Origin: M3007 sp041392625
GTDB taxonomy: Bacteria; Bacteroidota; Bacteroidia; Chitinophagales; Saprospiraceae
DNA length: 64,000 nucleotides
Reading direction: 5' to 3'
NCBI GenBank assembly: GCA_041392625.1
Contig: JAWKLR010000012.1
Coordinates: 1-64,000 of the forward strand
Of this stretch, positions 28,426 through 38,089 are shown one piece after another. Numbering within the stretch: the first letter of the stretch is position 1; every line of letters starts with the position of its first letter. Below the pieces are notes generated by a model. It did not search any database. It was not told the DNA's origin and saw only the letters and a list, made by a program, of their open reading frames with translations. The translations under genes were made by a program, and so were the position numbers.

Positions 28426-29577
28426 ATGCCACAAACGAACGTTGATACCTGGCAGGTAATTTTTCTGCTTGCCGCCTCCCAGGCCCTGTTTATCGCACTG
28501 GTTTTTTTTCTTAAAAAAAGCCCACAGCAAGCCGCCAACAGAATGCTGGCAGCCCTGCTTCTCATTTTCACCATAACCCTGGTGGAATATGTGTGTTGGT
28601 GGACCAATTACATCTATCGCTTGCCCCATCTGATGGACATCAGCTCACAGCTCCCGTTTTTAATGGGACCTTTGCTTTTGTTTTATTTTATCTTGTTAAA
28701 AAACGACCCCTTGCCACGCAACCTGGTTTTGAAACACCTGTTGCCCTTCATGCTGGTTGTGTTGGTATTTATTCCCTGGTACGGACAAAGCGCTGAAACA
28801 AAAGTGGCTATCATGATGCATGAGCTGCGGCCAGACTATCCCTTGTGGCTGCGTCGCTCGGTAGTGTGGCTGCGGATCGGGCATTTGCTTTTGTATGCTT
28901 TTATACTTTGGATGTTGATCCGCAAGTTGTTTGCCGGAACTGCCTTGTTTGCCTGGGCACGGGTTATTGTTCTCTCATTTCTGGGCTATTCCCTGGCCTA
29001 TGCCTCCTATTTCATTCTGGTTCGATTTCCATTTTTTACGCTGTTAATGGATTACCAGATATCTGTGGCCATGACCGTATTTATTTATCTGATAGCGCTT
29101 TATGCCTACCTTTACCCGCTGGTATTGGATGGGCGTTCGATTCGGGAGCAGTTGCTGCCTGAAAAATACCGAAATTCGGGCCTGACGGATGAAGCAGCCA
29201 AGTCATTGCTTGCACGCTTACAATCCCGGATGGAAGAAGAGCAGTTGTATACCGAACCGGACCTAAGCCTGGAGCGACTGGCAGATGAATTGCAGGCTTC
29301 CAAGCACCATGTATCGCAGGTGTTGAATGCATTTGAAGGCAAAAGTTTTTTTGAATACATCAACCACTTTCGAATCGAGGAGGCCAAGCGATTGCTTACG
29401 GAATACGACCGAAGTCAGATGCATATCATCGAGATCGCATACAAAGTGGGCTTTAACAACAAGGTTTCTTTTAATAATGCATTTAAAAAAGATACCGGAC
29501 TGACGCCCAGCGCATACCGCCAACACCACAGCATCCCGGATGATTTATCGGATCGACCGGATGCATCCGGTGCATGA
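28426..29577 (+). CDS. Membrane-anchored AraC-family transcriptional regulator
   Basis: A 383-residue protein. The first 230 residues hold about seven hydrophobic segments (ILAASQALFIALVFF-like at the start, then FMLVVLVFIPWYG and MTVFIYLIALYAYLYPLVLD). The C-terminal 105 residues are an AraC DNA-binding domain with two helix-turn-helix units: LSLERLADELQASKHHVSQV and IIEIAYKVGFNNKVSFNNAF. Such proteins are membrane-tethered regulators common in Bacteroidota. The following aminotransferase gene begins 21 bases later and may be co-transcribed. Confidence 0.85.
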   Translation: MPQTNVDTWQVIFLLAASQALFIALVFFLKKSPQQAANRMLAALLLIFTITLVEYVCWWTNYIYRLPHLMDISSQLPFLMGPLLLFYFILLKNDPLPRNLVLKHLLPFMLVVLVFIPWYGQSAETKVAIMMHELRPDYPLWLRRSVVWLRIGHLLLYAFILWMLIRKLFAGTALFAWARVIVLSFLGYSLAYASYFILVRFPFFTLLMDYQISVAMTVFIYLIALYAYLYPLVLDGRSIREQLLPEKYRNSGLTDEAAKSLLARLQSRMEEEQLYTEPDLSLERLADELQASKHHVSQVLNAFEGKSFFEYINHFRIEEAKRLLTEYDRSQMHIIEIAYKVGFNNKVSFNNAFKKDTGLTPSAYRQHHSIPDDLSDRPDASGA

Positions 29578-29598
29578 ATTTAAAATACAAACCGCTAT

Positions 29599-30426
29599 AT
29601 GGAACCCATCGTGCTTTTTGATGGCAAATTGATGCCATACTCTGATATCCCGGCTTCGCTGTTGGAGCGGGCCTGGTTGTATGGCGACCGGCTGTTCGAA
29701 AGCATGGTTTGCTTTGAAGGGAAAATCCCGTTTTTATCGAATCATATTAATCGATTGCATGCCGGGGTGAAGGCGCAGGGCATGCTTTGGCCGGACCACT
29801 GGAATGTGGAATTCTGGATGGATGAATTTCAAAAACTGGAGCTTGAAAATGCGCGAATTCGCCTGTTGGTAGTGCGTGCTGCGGGAGGCTATTATCAGGC
29901 AAGCCAAAAAGGGGTGCATTCATTGGTCCAGGTGAGTCCGCTTACAGCCCCGGCATGGAGTTGGCCAGATCGCGGATTGGAAATGGGGTTGGCTGCGGAT
30001 ATCCGAATTCCAGCCGACAGGATAGGCCGATACAAAACACACAATGCATCCCGGTATGTAGTTGCTATGGAGGAGGCGCGGGAGCAGGGCTGGGATGATG
30101 TATTTATTCAAAACATCCAAAATGAGGTGGCTGAAGCCAGTTCCAGCAACGTATTTTGCTGGATTGAAAACACCTTAATTACGCCACCCTTGGAGTCGGG
30201 TTGTGTTGCCGGGGTTGCCAGAGAAATAATCTGTGCATTTGCGCAAAGCCAGGGCTTGGTGGTTCGTGAGAATCCCCTTACTTTCGCCATGGTACTGCAA
30301 AGCGATGAATGTTTTTTGTGCAATGCGGTTCAGGGTATTCGCCCTGTTGTTCGAATTGGCCAACGGAGTTTTCCTTCCAATCGAACCCAGGCATTCGCTG
30401 AAGCCCTCCGTGCACATTATTTTTAG
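29599..30426 (+). CDS. Class IV aminotransferase (PabC/branched-chain type)
   Basis: A 275-residue fold-type IV PLP enzyme. It has FDGKLMPYSDIPASLLERAW (the usual start), GDRLFESM, and the PLP lysine in RYKTHNAS (Lys about 146). VAEASSSNVFCWIENTLITP and GVAREIICA follow. The size and the motifs fit aminodeoxychorismate lyase, or a branched-chain or D-amino-acid aminotransferase. The three are hard to separate by eye. It follows the AraC-family gene by 21 bases and precedes the biotin carboxylase gene by 53. Confidence 0.8.
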   Translation: MEPIVLFDGKLMPYSDIPASLLERAWLYGDRLFESMVCFEGKIPFLSNHINRLHAGVKAQGMLWPDHWNVEFWMDEFQKLELENARIRLLVVRAAGGYYQASQKGVHSLVQVSPLTAPAWSWPDRGLEMGLAADIRIPADRIGRYKTHNASRYVVAMEEAREQGWDDVFIQNIQNEVAEASSSNVFCWIENTLITPPLESGCVAGVAREIICAFAQSQGLVVRENPLTFAMVLQSDECFLCNAVQGIRPVVRIGQRSFPSNRTQAFAEALRAHYF

Positions 30427-30479
30427 CCTGTTTCATTTCGTGCGCAGTACTGGATTTTGCCAACCCAAACACAGTACTA

Positions 30480-31949
30480 ATGCAAAAAATTCTGGTAGCC
30501 AATCGAGGCGAAATTGCCATGCGGGTCTTGCGCTCTGCCCGCAAAATGGGAATCAAGACGGTCGCTGTTTATTCCGAAGCAGACCGCAAAAGTCCGCACG
30601 TTTTATACGCCGATGAAGCCTATTGTCTGGGCCCGGCTCCTTCCTCTGAAAGTTACCTGCGTTCCGATCTGATTCTGAAAATCGCCAAGGAAAAAGGTGT
30701 GGAAGGAATTCACCCCGGCTATGGTTTTTTGAGTGAAAATGCCGGTTTTGCACGCGAAGTAGAAGCTGCGGGAATTGCATTTATTGGCCCTCGCCCGGAA
30801 AGTATCGAAATGATGGGGAGCAAACTGGCTGCAAAAGAAGCAGCAAAGAAGTTTGAAGTACCCATGGTTCCCGGTATTGAAGAGGCCATTACCGATTTGG
30901 AAAAAGCAAAAGAAATTGGTCGTGAAGTGGGCTACCCAATTCTCATCAAGGCCTCGGCCGGTGGCGGTGGAAAAGGGATGCGCGTTGTTGAACAGGAAGC
31001 AGATTTGGAAGAACAAATGAAGCGGGCGGTCAGCGAAGCAATATCTGCCTTTGGCGACGGGGCCGTGTTTATAGAAAAATACGTGACCTCACCGCGCCAC
31101 ATCGAAATCCAGGTCTTAGGCGACCAACATGGCAACATCGTGTATCTGTTCGACCGCGAATGTTCCATTCAGCGCCGTCACCAGAAAGTTGTGGAAGAAG
31201 CACCTTGTTCAGTGCTTACTCCGGAATTGCGGAAGGAAATGGGAGAAGCAGCAGTGCGTGTTGCCAAAGCCTGCAATTATGTTGGAGCAGGTACCGTGGA
31301 GTTTCTTGCTGATGCAGATCTGAACTTTTATTTTCTTGAAATGAATACCCGCCTCCAGGTGGAACATCCGGTTACGGAGTGGATCACCGGGCTGGACCTG
31401 GTAGAGTGGCAAATCCGGGTAGCACGCGGCGAAACGCTTCCGTTTACCCAGGATGACCTTAAAATTACCGGACATGCCATGGAACTCCGCGTATGCGCAG
31501 AGGATCCCCTGGATAACTTCCTTCCATCGGTTGGTACGCTCACCAAATATCGCCCACCTCACGGTGAAAACATCCGGGTGGATGATGGCTATGCAGAAGG
31601 ACTGGAAGTGCCGATTTATTACGACCCATTGTTGTCAAAAGTAGTTACTTACGGAGCCAGCAGAGATGAGGCCATTCAACGGATGCGCGAGGCTATTGCA
31701 GGCTTTGAGGTAGAAGGCGTGAAAACGACCTTGCCATTTGGTGCATTTGTGATGGACCATCCGGCATTCCTAAGTGGAGATTTTGATACCAAATTCATAG
31801 ACCAATACTACAAACCGGAGCAAATCATGGAACGCGAAAAAGGTACCGCCGAAATGGCTGCCGGCTTTGCCCTTGGTCTGTATCTGGAAGACAAAAAGCA
31901 CCTGCAGGTTCCTGAATCGGGAGAGACTGCCTGGTCTAATCGCGTTTAA
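30480..31949 (+). CDS. accC: Biotin carboxylase subunit of acetyl-/propionyl-CoA carboxylase
   Basis: A 489-residue ATP-grasp enzyme. N-terminal domain KILVANRGEIAMRVLRSARK, then EGIHPGYGFLSENAGFA. ATP-binding glycine loop KASAGGGGKGMRVV (about residues 157-170). Catalytic region EMNTRLQVEHPVTEW and HAMELRVCAEDP. It carboxylates biotin on a carrier protein using bicarbonate and ATP, the first step of fatty acid or propionyl-CoA metabolism. It has a C-terminal extension of about 40 residues relative to E. coli AccC. No biotin carrier gene is adjacent. Very well conserved. Confidence 0.92.
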   Translation: MQKILVANRGEIAMRVLRSARKMGIKTVAVYSEADRKSPHVLYADEAYCLGPAPSSESYLRSDLILKIAKEKGVEGIHPGYGFLSENAGFAREVEAAGIAFIGPRPESIEMMGSKLAAKEAAKKFEVPMVPGIEEAITDLEKAKEIGREVGYPILIKASAGGGGKGMRVVEQEADLEEQMKRAVSEAISAFGDGAVFIEKYVTSPRHIEIQVLGDQHGNIVYLFDRECSIQRRHQKVVEEAPCSVLTPELRKEMGEAAVRVAKACNYVGAGTVEFLADADLNFYFLEMNTRLQVEHPVTEWITGLDLVEWQIRVARGETLPFTQDDLKITGHAMELRVCAEDPLDNFLPSVGTLTKYRPPHGENIRVDDGYAEGLEVPIYYDPLLSKVVTYGASRDEAIQRMREAIAGFEVEGVKTTLPFGAFVMDHPAFLSGDFDTKFIDQYYKPEQIMEREKGTAEMAAGFALGLYLEDKKHLQVPESGETAWSNRV

Positions 31950-31999
31950 TAAACAGGACAAAACCCGTTTAAAACGGAATCCAAAAGAATAAACACAGA

Positions 32000-33037
32000 A
32001 TGTCTGAATACAAACTAACCCAGTACTCACACGGCGCAGGTTGCGGCTGCAAAATTGCCCCTATGGTGCTGGACAATATCCTGAAATCGGGAATTAAAGC
32101 CACACCCAATCCCAATTTGTTGGTCGGAAACGAAGAGCGGGACGATGCCGCGGTGTACGATCTGGGTGATGGAACCGCCATCATCAGCACCACCGATTTT
32201 TTCATGCCGATTGTGGATGACCCGGCTGATTTTGGTCGGATTGCATCTGTAAATGCCATTTCAGACGTGTATGCCATGGGAGGAACGCCGATGCTGGCAA
32301 TTGCTATTCTGGGGTGGCCCATTAATACGATTCCGGCTGAAGTAGCCAATGAGGTGATTGAGGGCAGTCGGGCAGCATGTGCTGAAGCCGGGATTCCCCT
32401 GGCAGGTGGACACAGCATCGACAGTCCGGAACCCATTTTCGGACTGGCAGTTACCGGTCGGGTGAAACTCGAACATTTAAAGAAAAACGGGGGCGCCAGT
32501 CCGGGCGCCCGGCTCTACCTGAGCAAGCCACTAGGGGTTGGTATTTTAAGCACTGCGCAGAAAAAAGGGCTACTGCTTCCTGAGCACAGTCAGATGGCGC
32601 CCGACAGCATGAAAGCGCTCAATAAGCCCGGTGCTCTGTTCGGAACCTTGCCTTATGTACAGGCAATGACGGATGTAACCGGTTTTGGTTTACTTGGCCA
32701 TTTATCCGAAATGTGCAGCGCAAGCAACACCAGTGCAGTGGTGCATTTTGATGAAGTGCCGGTGCTCGATAACGAAGTGATTCAATACTATCTGGATAAA
32801 AAAAGCATTCCCGGCGGAACCAACCGAAATTGGGAAAGTTATGGCCACCTGGTAGCCGGAGCGGATAACGATAAACGTTTCATCCTGGCAGATCCACAAA
32901 CCAGCGGTGGACTTCTGGTTGCCGTTGAACACGGCCATGAAGCCGAATTTGAGGCCGAAGCAGCCCGCCTGGGCCTCCACCTGCAATCCTTTGGCATGAT
33001 GATGGAGCAGGAAGGGCCGTTGATTACGGTGGTGTAG
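32000..33037 (+). CDS. selD: Selenide, water dikinase (cysteine form)
   Basis: A 345-residue AIR-synthase-fold enzyme. The N terminus has YSHGAGCGCKIAP, where Cys15 and Lys18 correspond to catalytic Cys17 and Lys20 of E. coli SelD; no UGA codon is used. Then come ISTTDFFMPIVDDP, AISDVYAMGGTP and TDVTGFGLLGHL. It makes selenophosphate from selenide and ATP. No SelA, SelB, selenocysteine tRNA or MnmH gene is in this window, so its use (selenouridine or other) is unclear. A strong bidirectional terminator follows. Confidence 0.92.
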   Translation: MSEYKLTQYSHGAGCGCKIAPMVLDNILKSGIKATPNPNLLVGNEERDDAAVYDLGDGTAIISTTDFFMPIVDDPADFGRIASVNAISDVYAMGGTPMLAIAILGWPINTIPAEVANEVIEGSRAACAEAGIPLAGGHSIDSPEPIFGLAVTGRVKLEHLKKNGGASPGARLYLSKPLGVGILSTAQKKGLLLPEHSQMAPDSMKALNKPGALFGTLPYVQAMTDVTGFGLLGHLSEMCSASNTSAVVHFDEVPVLDNEVIQYYLDKKSIPGGTNRNWESYGHLVAGADNDKRFILADPQTSGGLLVAVEHGHEAEFEAEAARLGLHLQSFGMMMEQEGPLITVV

Positions 33038-33058
33038 AACGGCGTACGTCTTAGTAAT

Positions 33059-33097
33059 AAAAAAGCCTCCTGCATAACTCATGCAGGAGGCTTTTTT
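33059..33097. terminator. Bidirectional terminator between selD and the TlpA-like gene
   Basis: A 16-base near-perfect stem (AAAAAGCCTCCTGCAT and ATGCAGGAGGCTTTTTT) with a five-base loop. Poly-A and poly-T flanks serve both converging genes. Confidence 0.9.
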
Positions 33098-33115
33098 GTG
33101 TCCGAAAGATGGGGT

Positions 33116-34576
33116 TTAATTACCCGATTCCTTCGCCTTTTTATCTTTTTGGAATTGCATTACTTGTTCCATTACTTCTTCGATTTGTTCGGCTCCGATG
33201 CGCTTCATGAGAATTTCATGTTCGCGATCCAGGATAAAGATCTGTGGGGTGGAGCGAATGTCATAGAGTGTCTTGTACTTGCTTTGGATGTAGGGATCCC
33301 AGGTGTTGATGAAATAGAAGTCGCTGAACTCTTTTTCTTTCACACCTTCCCAGCAGTCATTTGCTTCTTCGCCAACAGCAGTACAGATGTTGAAAATTTT
33401 CACACCGCGGTCCTTGAATTTTTTAGCAAACTCAACCATGTGTGGAGCGGCTTTCTTACAGTGGCTGCAATCCGGAGCCCAGAAGAACAGCACGGTATAA
33501 TCAGCGTCTACATCCCACAATGAAATTGGTTGGTTTTTCTGATCTTTTACGGTGAGGTTTGGTGCTGTTTTACCGATCAAAATGGGCTCAAGGCGGTCTG
33601 CGTTGTCACAGATTTTTTCCAAATCCTCCTCGTTAGCCCATGGGGCTTTTCCGGTACAGTAATAGGTTTTTGCAATGTGTACATACACCCCGTCCATGCC
33701 CACGACTTTGCTTTTTGCAAAATAGTTCAGGAAGTGAATGAGGTAGTACTTATAGGTGTCCGGTGCATCTTTGATCTTATCTACCACCACATCAATGGCT
33801 TTGCAAATGCTATCGGGGTGCTGTGGGGTAATTTTATTTACGTACTGATCCAGTTTGCTATACAAAACCGGGCTATACAGCATGCAGCCGTCGGCGAGGT
33901 CGATGTTGTCAAAATAGTGGTCGCGGTAGTAATAGTACTTGCGCTTTTGTACATCTACCGGGTCGCCTTCAAAATCCGGAACTGTAGGTTCAATGGCCGC
34001 ACGAACTACCTTGGTCGCCAGGTTGTCCGGATGTTCTTTTAAGAGTTTGTTTTGGTAGTCCTTTACTTCCTGATCTACCTGATTTATTTCGTTGGAAAGG
34101 CGAATAGAATCCTGGGGGCTGGTTCCGTGCAATTCGGTGATCTGGTTTTTGAGTGAATCAGCGATTGGACGGCGCTCGTTCAGGTACTTCAGGTATCCAT
34201 AGAACAGCTCGTTTTCCTTAGATCCCTTCACCTGCATTTTAGCCACATTGTCTTTGGCATCTGTGGTGACGGTAAACTCCTGATCTGTTTCCGGTACAAG
34301 CATCTGGATGAAGGAGTTGTCTGGTATGAGTACCAACAGGTACACACCGCAGGGCAGGAGGGTGTCGGCATCAAAATGGAAATAGCCATCCGCTGCCAGT
34401 TCGACGGTGTCCTTTACGAATTGCTTGTTGCCGTAGTGGAAACCAAGAACCAATTTGTTTTCCGGATAATTGGTGAGCTTAACTTTGATTTGGTGTCCCT
34501 TTGGCACCGGTGCTTCATGAGCAAAAAGGGATGTTGTGAAAAAAAGCAGAAAGAGTATCGATACAATGCGATTCAT
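33116..34576 (-). CDS. TlpA-like thioredoxin-domain protein with N-terminal DUF4369/DUF5106-type region
   Basis: A 486-residue periplasmic or outer-membrane-associated protein. After a signal peptide (MNRIVSILFLLFFTTSLFAH) come a beta-rich DUF4369-like domain (about 27-120) and a helical middle region resembling DUF5106. The C-terminal thioredoxin fold runs from about residue 335. Its redox motif is FFWAPDCSHCKKA with Cys370 and Cys373. A cis-Pro follows in RSTPQIFILD. It probably reduces or isomerises disulfides outside the cytoplasm. It faces selD across a shared terminator. Confidence 0.88.
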   Translation of the reverse strand: MNRIVSILFLLFFTTSLFAHEAPVPKGHQIKVKLTNYPENKLVLGFHYGNKQFVKDTVELAADGYFHFDADTLLPCGVYLLVLIPDNSFIQMLVPETDQEFTVTTDAKDNVAKMQVKGSKENELFYGYLKYLNERRPIADSLKNQITELHGTSPQDSIRLSNEINQVDQEVKDYQNKLLKEHPDNLATKVVRAAIEPTVPDFEGDPVDVQKRKYYYYRDHYFDNIDLADGCMLYSPVLYSKLDQYVNKITPQHPDSICKAIDVVVDKIKDAPDTYKYYLIHFLNYFAKSKVVGMDGVYVHIAKTYYCTGKAPWANEEDLEKICDNADRLEPILIGKTAPNLTVKDQKNQPISLWDVDADYTVLFFWAPDCSHCKKAAPHMVEFAKKFKDRGVKIFNICTAVGEEANDCWEGVKEKEFSDFYFINTWDPYIQSKYKTLYDIRSTPQIFILDREHEILMKRIGAEQIEEVMEQVMQFQKDKKAKESGN

Positions 34577-34734
34577 TGAACGTAGATTTTTTGATAAGGA
34601 ATTTTAAGCATGCCTGCAAAGGCGTTCCATGTATTGAGACGACAAATATCGAATCTGCTGCACAGTCTGCCTAAGCATTAAAACTTCATTAACAGCTTTC
34701 ATCAGAATGTGTCGCAAAACGGATTAATTCAGGT

Positions 34735-35991
34735 CTATAGATTGTATTGCTTGATTTTTCGATACAGGGTACGCTCGGAAATCTTCAACTCTTCGGCAGC
34801 CTCTTTTCGGCGGCCGTTGTACTTTTTCAGCGCCCGACGGATAGCGTCTTTTTCAATTTCATCCATTGCCAACGGCGCATTTTCTTCCTCCTCTGCATAA
34901 TGGCCTCCTCCCTGATTGGATGAAGAAATGATAATGGGGCTATTGGAAGCCGGACTGGCCTCCTGGAAGTCGTGGGTGGGTTTGCTATAGCCGGATCCGG
35001 GTTGCAGTTGCCGCAGCACATTCATGTCGGGCATTTCCAGGTCGTTGTTGCGAACCAGATCGTAAACCAGGCCTTTCAAATCGTTGAGGTCGTTTTTCAT
35101 GTCAAAGAGAATCTTGTACAACAATTCTCTTTCCTGGAAATCGCCTCCATTGGAGCCGGTGCCTTGTCCGTGTTCACCCACCGGAATGGGCAAACTCCGC
35201 GCAAACAACTGAGGCATGAAACGCTGAAGGGCTTCAACGGAAATGCTCCGTTCTTCTGCAAGGACGGATATTTGTTCTGCCACGTTTTTCAGTTCACGGA
35301 TGTTTCCTGGCCAACGGTAGTTCAGCAATACCTGTTCGGCGGCCGGTTCCAAACGGGCCGGTGCCATGCGGTATTTCTCTGCAAAATCGTGCGCGAATTT
35401 TCTAAATAGAACCGGAATGTCTTCCCTGCGTTCGTGCAATGCGGGTACCTTGATGGGAACCGTATTCAGTCGGTAGTACAAGTCTTCGCGAAACTTCCCG
35501 CGTTTTACCCGCTCCTGAAGATCGACGTTGGTTGCTGCGATGACGCGCACATCGGTTTTCAGCACCTTGGATGAGCCTACCCGGATAAATTCCCCGGATT
35601 CCAGAACGCGCAGCAGGTAGGCCTGAGTATCCATGGGCATTTCAGCAATTTCATCCAGGAAAATCGTACCGGAATTTACCGTTTCAAAATATCCCTTCCG
35701 ATCGCCGGCGGCACCGGTAAATGCACCTTTTTCGTGCCCGAACAACTCGGAGTTGATGGTGCCCTCCGGGATAGCGCCGCAGTTGACAGCAATAAACTCG
35801 TTGTGTTTACGGGAACTGAGGGCGTGAATGATTTTAGAAAAAACCTCCTTACCCACACCGCTTTCTCCTGTGATCAGGACGGTCAGGTCGGTTGGAGCTA
35901 CCCGGGTAGCTGTTTCTAGTGCAGCATCCAGCAATTGGGAACTGCCCACGATTCCAAACCGGGCTTTTATAGATTGCAAATTGTTTGCCAT
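34735..35991 (-). CDS. Sigma-54-dependent transcriptional activator, Fis family
   Basis: A 418-residue bacterial enhancer-binding protein without a receiver or PAS domain. Walker A is GESGVGKE at residues 42-49; the sigma-54 contact loop GAFTGA is at 89-94. Walker B is in TIFLDEIAEM. The R-finger region is in REDLYYRLNTV. The C-terminal helix-turn-helix (EIEKDAIRRALKKYNGRRKE, then LKISERTLYRKIKQ) is of Fis type. Lacking an N-terminal sensor, it may be regulated through expression or through partner proteins. It lies downstream of miaB and a small lipoprotein gene on the same strand, an order often seen in Bacteroidota. Confidence 0.92.
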   Translation of the reverse strand: MANNLQSIKARFGIVGSSQLLDAALETATRVAPTDLTVLITGESGVGKEVFSKIIHALSSRKHNEFIAVNCGAIPEGTINSELFGHEKGAFTGAAGDRKGYFETVNSGTIFLDEIAEMPMDTQAYLLRVLESGEFIRVGSSKVLKTDVRVIAATNVDLQERVKRGKFREDLYYRLNTVPIKVPALHERREDIPVLFRKFAHDFAEKYRMAPARLEPAAEQVLLNYRWPGNIRELKNVAEQISVLAEERSISVEALQRFMPQLFARSLPIPVGEHGQGTGSNGGDFQERELLYKILFDMKNDLNDLKGLVYDLVRNNDLEMPDMNVLRQLQPGSGYSKPTHDFQEASPASNSPIIISSSNQGGGHYAEEEENAPLAMDEIEKDAIRRALKKYNGRRKEAAEELKISERTLYRKIKQYNL

Positions 35992-36044
35992 GGATTCAAT
36001 CGGTTACACACAAAAACTGTGGCCATTAGGCCCGCTCTAAGCGT

Positions 36045-36413
36045 TTACTTCCGCAACAGGATCAGTTTTTCTTCCTGTCCCATACGGTTCATCAGCAATT
36101 TGAGGGTGTCATTGATAGCACCATCAATTTTTACCATTTTTTCAATTTTATTCTCTGCTGTAGTATAGAGTTTATCCCCCTTCACCTTGAAGGTTCCGGC
36201 CTCTTTTTGATCTCCATACTGGGCAGTGTAGCGGTTATCAGATTCAAATGCAAAGGAAACCGAACTGGCATCCTGTCCGCCATCCTCACCAAAGACCAGC
36301 CATTCCAACCCTTGCCAATCGCCAATCAACTCGGCAGTTGTTTGGCTGTCTTTTTCCGATACACCGCACGACATAAGTGCAGACAACAAGAGGATTCCAA
36401 TGGTTTTTTTCAT
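36045..36413 (-). CDS. Small lipocalin-like lipoprotein
   Basis: A 122-residue lipoprotein with a lipobox (MKKTIGILLLSALMSC). The rest is beta-rich (LIGDWQGLEWL, RYTAQYGDQKEAGTFKVKGD, KLILLRK), the pattern of the lipocalin-like families abundant in Bacteroidota. It lies between miaB and the sigma-54 activator with gaps of 33 and 53 bases, probably in one operon. Its ligand is unknown. Confidence 0.7.
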   Translation of the reverse strand: MKKTIGILLLSALMSCGVSEKDSQTTAELIGDWQGLEWLVFGEDGGQDASSVSFAFESDNRYTAQYGDQKEAGTFKVKGDKLYTTAENKIEKMVKIDGAINDTLKLLMNRMGQEEKLILLRK

Positions 36414-36446
36414 AAATTCTAACTTGAAAATATATGGGTTAATGGT

Positions 36447-37883
36447 TTAGGCTACAATATCTCCCAACAAGGTAGCTGAGGTTACTTCGCGGACTTTCAC
36501 CTGGACATAATCACCAGGCTTCAGGCCTGGCTTTTTCGGGAAAACCAGCATTTTGTTTTGGCTGTTTCTTCCGCAGTGTTCCTGGTCTGATTTCTTGGAA
36601 TCCCGTTCGATCAGCACCTTGAAGGTCTTTCCTACATCCGCTTTGTTGTGCTCCAGACTAATCGCATTTTGCATGCGAATGATCTCGTTGAGCCTTCTTT
36701 TCTTTACCTCCTCAGGGATGTCATCTGTCAACTTACGGGCTGCTAAAGTCCCCGGACGTTCGGAATAATAGAACATGTAGGACATGGAATAGTTTGCCCA
36801 TTCAATCATGCTCAATGTATCCTGATGCTCTTCTTCTGTTTCGGTACAAAATCCTGCGATGATATCCGATGAAACAGCACAGTCCGGTATGATTCGGCGG
36901 ATTGCTTCCATGCGCTGAATGTACCATTCCCGGTCGTAGGTACGATTCATCAAATCCAGGATTCGGCTGTTGCCCGACTGCACAGGAAGGTGGATGTATT
37001 TGCAAATGTTCTCGTATTTCGCCATGGTTTCCAGCACCTTATCGGTCATGTCCTTTGGGTGGCTGGTGCTAAAGCGTACACGCAGGTCTGGGTGCACCTG
37101 AGCGGTCATCTCCAGCAAATCTGCAAAATCTGTCGTTGTTTCTGTTTCAGGGTTGACCCATTTGTATGAATCCACATTCTGTCCGAGGAGGGTTACTTCC
37201 CGGAAACCTTTATTGAATAAATCGCTTGCTTCGGCAACAATGCTAAATGCATCACGCGACCGCTCACGACCCCGGGTAAACGGAACCACACAAAATGAAC
37301 ACATGTTGTCGCAACCACGCATGATGCTAATAAATGCAGTGATGCCATTGCTTTCAAGCCGCACCGGATTGATATCGGCATAGGTTTCTTCCCGACTGAG
37401 CAGCACATTTACCATGCGGCTTCCTTCCTCAACATCACCCAGCAAGTTGGGCAAATCGCGGTATGCATCCGGGCCGACTACCAGGTCCACAAGTTTTTCT
37501 TCCTCCAGCCATTGCTTTTTTAATCGCTCGGCCATGCAGCCTAGCACACCCACTTTTGTTCCGGTGCGTTTGCTCTTTATTTCTTCAAAAAAACGCAGGC
37601 GCTTACGCACGGTTTCTTCTGCTTTTTCCCGAATTGAACAGGTGTTGATCAGGATTAGGTCGCTGGATTCTACATCCCGGGTAGGAACATAGCCCACCTC
37701 GCCTAAAATGGAGGCGACGATTTCCGAATCGCTGAAATTCATCTGACAGCCATAACTCTCAATGTAAAACCGTTTCAAGCCGGGGCTTAATCCCGGATCA
37801 ATTTGGTCTTTGCTGAAAACCTGGCCTTGCTTGGACTCATCCATTGATTTGAGCCCGCTAAGTGTCGGATTGTTGTCGTACAT
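36447..37883 (-). CDS. miaB: tRNA-2-methylthio-N6-dimethylallyladenosine synthase
   Basis: A 478-residue radical-SAM methylthiotransferase. The N-terminal UPF0004 domain supplies three cysteines for one iron-sulfur cluster (YGCQMNFSDSE, INTCSIREKAE, GVLGCMAERL). The radical-SAM cluster is CDNMCSFC. The C-terminal part is a TRAM domain (QVKVREVTSATLLGDIVA). It adds the methylthio group to i6A37 of tRNAs. The N-terminal extension of about 35 residues before FYIESYGCQMN is usual for Bacteroidota. A TATCTTTG promoter motif is upstream. Confidence 0.95.
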   Translation of the reverse strand: MYDNNPTLSGLKSMDESKQGQVFSKDQIDPGLSPGLKRFYIESYGCQMNFSDSEIVASILGEVGYVPTRDVESSDLILINTCSIREKAEETVRKRLRFFEEIKSKRTGTKVGVLGCMAERLKKQWLEEEKLVDLVVGPDAYRDLPNLLGDVEEGSRMVNVLLSREETYADINPVRLESNGITAFISIMRGCDNMCSFCVVPFTRGRERSRDAFSIVAEASDLFNKGFREVTLLGQNVDSYKWVNPETETTTDFADLLEMTAQVHPDLRVRFSTSHPKDMTDKVLETMAKYENICKYIHLPVQSGNSRILDLMNRTYDREWYIQRMEAIRRIIPDCAVSSDIIAGFCTETEEEHQDTLSMIEWANYSMSYMFYYSERPGTLAARKLTDDIPEEVKKRRLNEIIRMQNAISLEHNKADVGKTFKVLIERDSKKSDQEHCGRNSQNKMLVFPKKPGLKPGDYVQVKVREVTSATLLGDIVA

Positions 37884-37905
37884 CTAAGGATTCTGTTTTA
37901 GCCCG

Positions 37906-37913
37906 CAAAGATA
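37906..37913 (-). promoter_or_regulatory. Putative -7 promoter element of miaB
   Basis: The minus strand reads TATCTTTG (TAnnTTTG), 22 bases before the ATG. A possible TTTG lies 23 bases upstream of it, slightly far. Confidence 0.5.
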
Positions 37914-38089
37914 CGGTCTTTTTACAGGATGTATGACAAAATGACATACCGATTTTCCTTTTTGCCCGCTTTTGATGGACCGCTAGCCCGATGCTCTTAG
38001 TAGGATTGTGGGTATGTTCCTCAGAATAGCTATTCCCATCCAGATATGAAGATAGCAGGGCTACGCCCTTAAGGTGGCCTGGTACCTTT

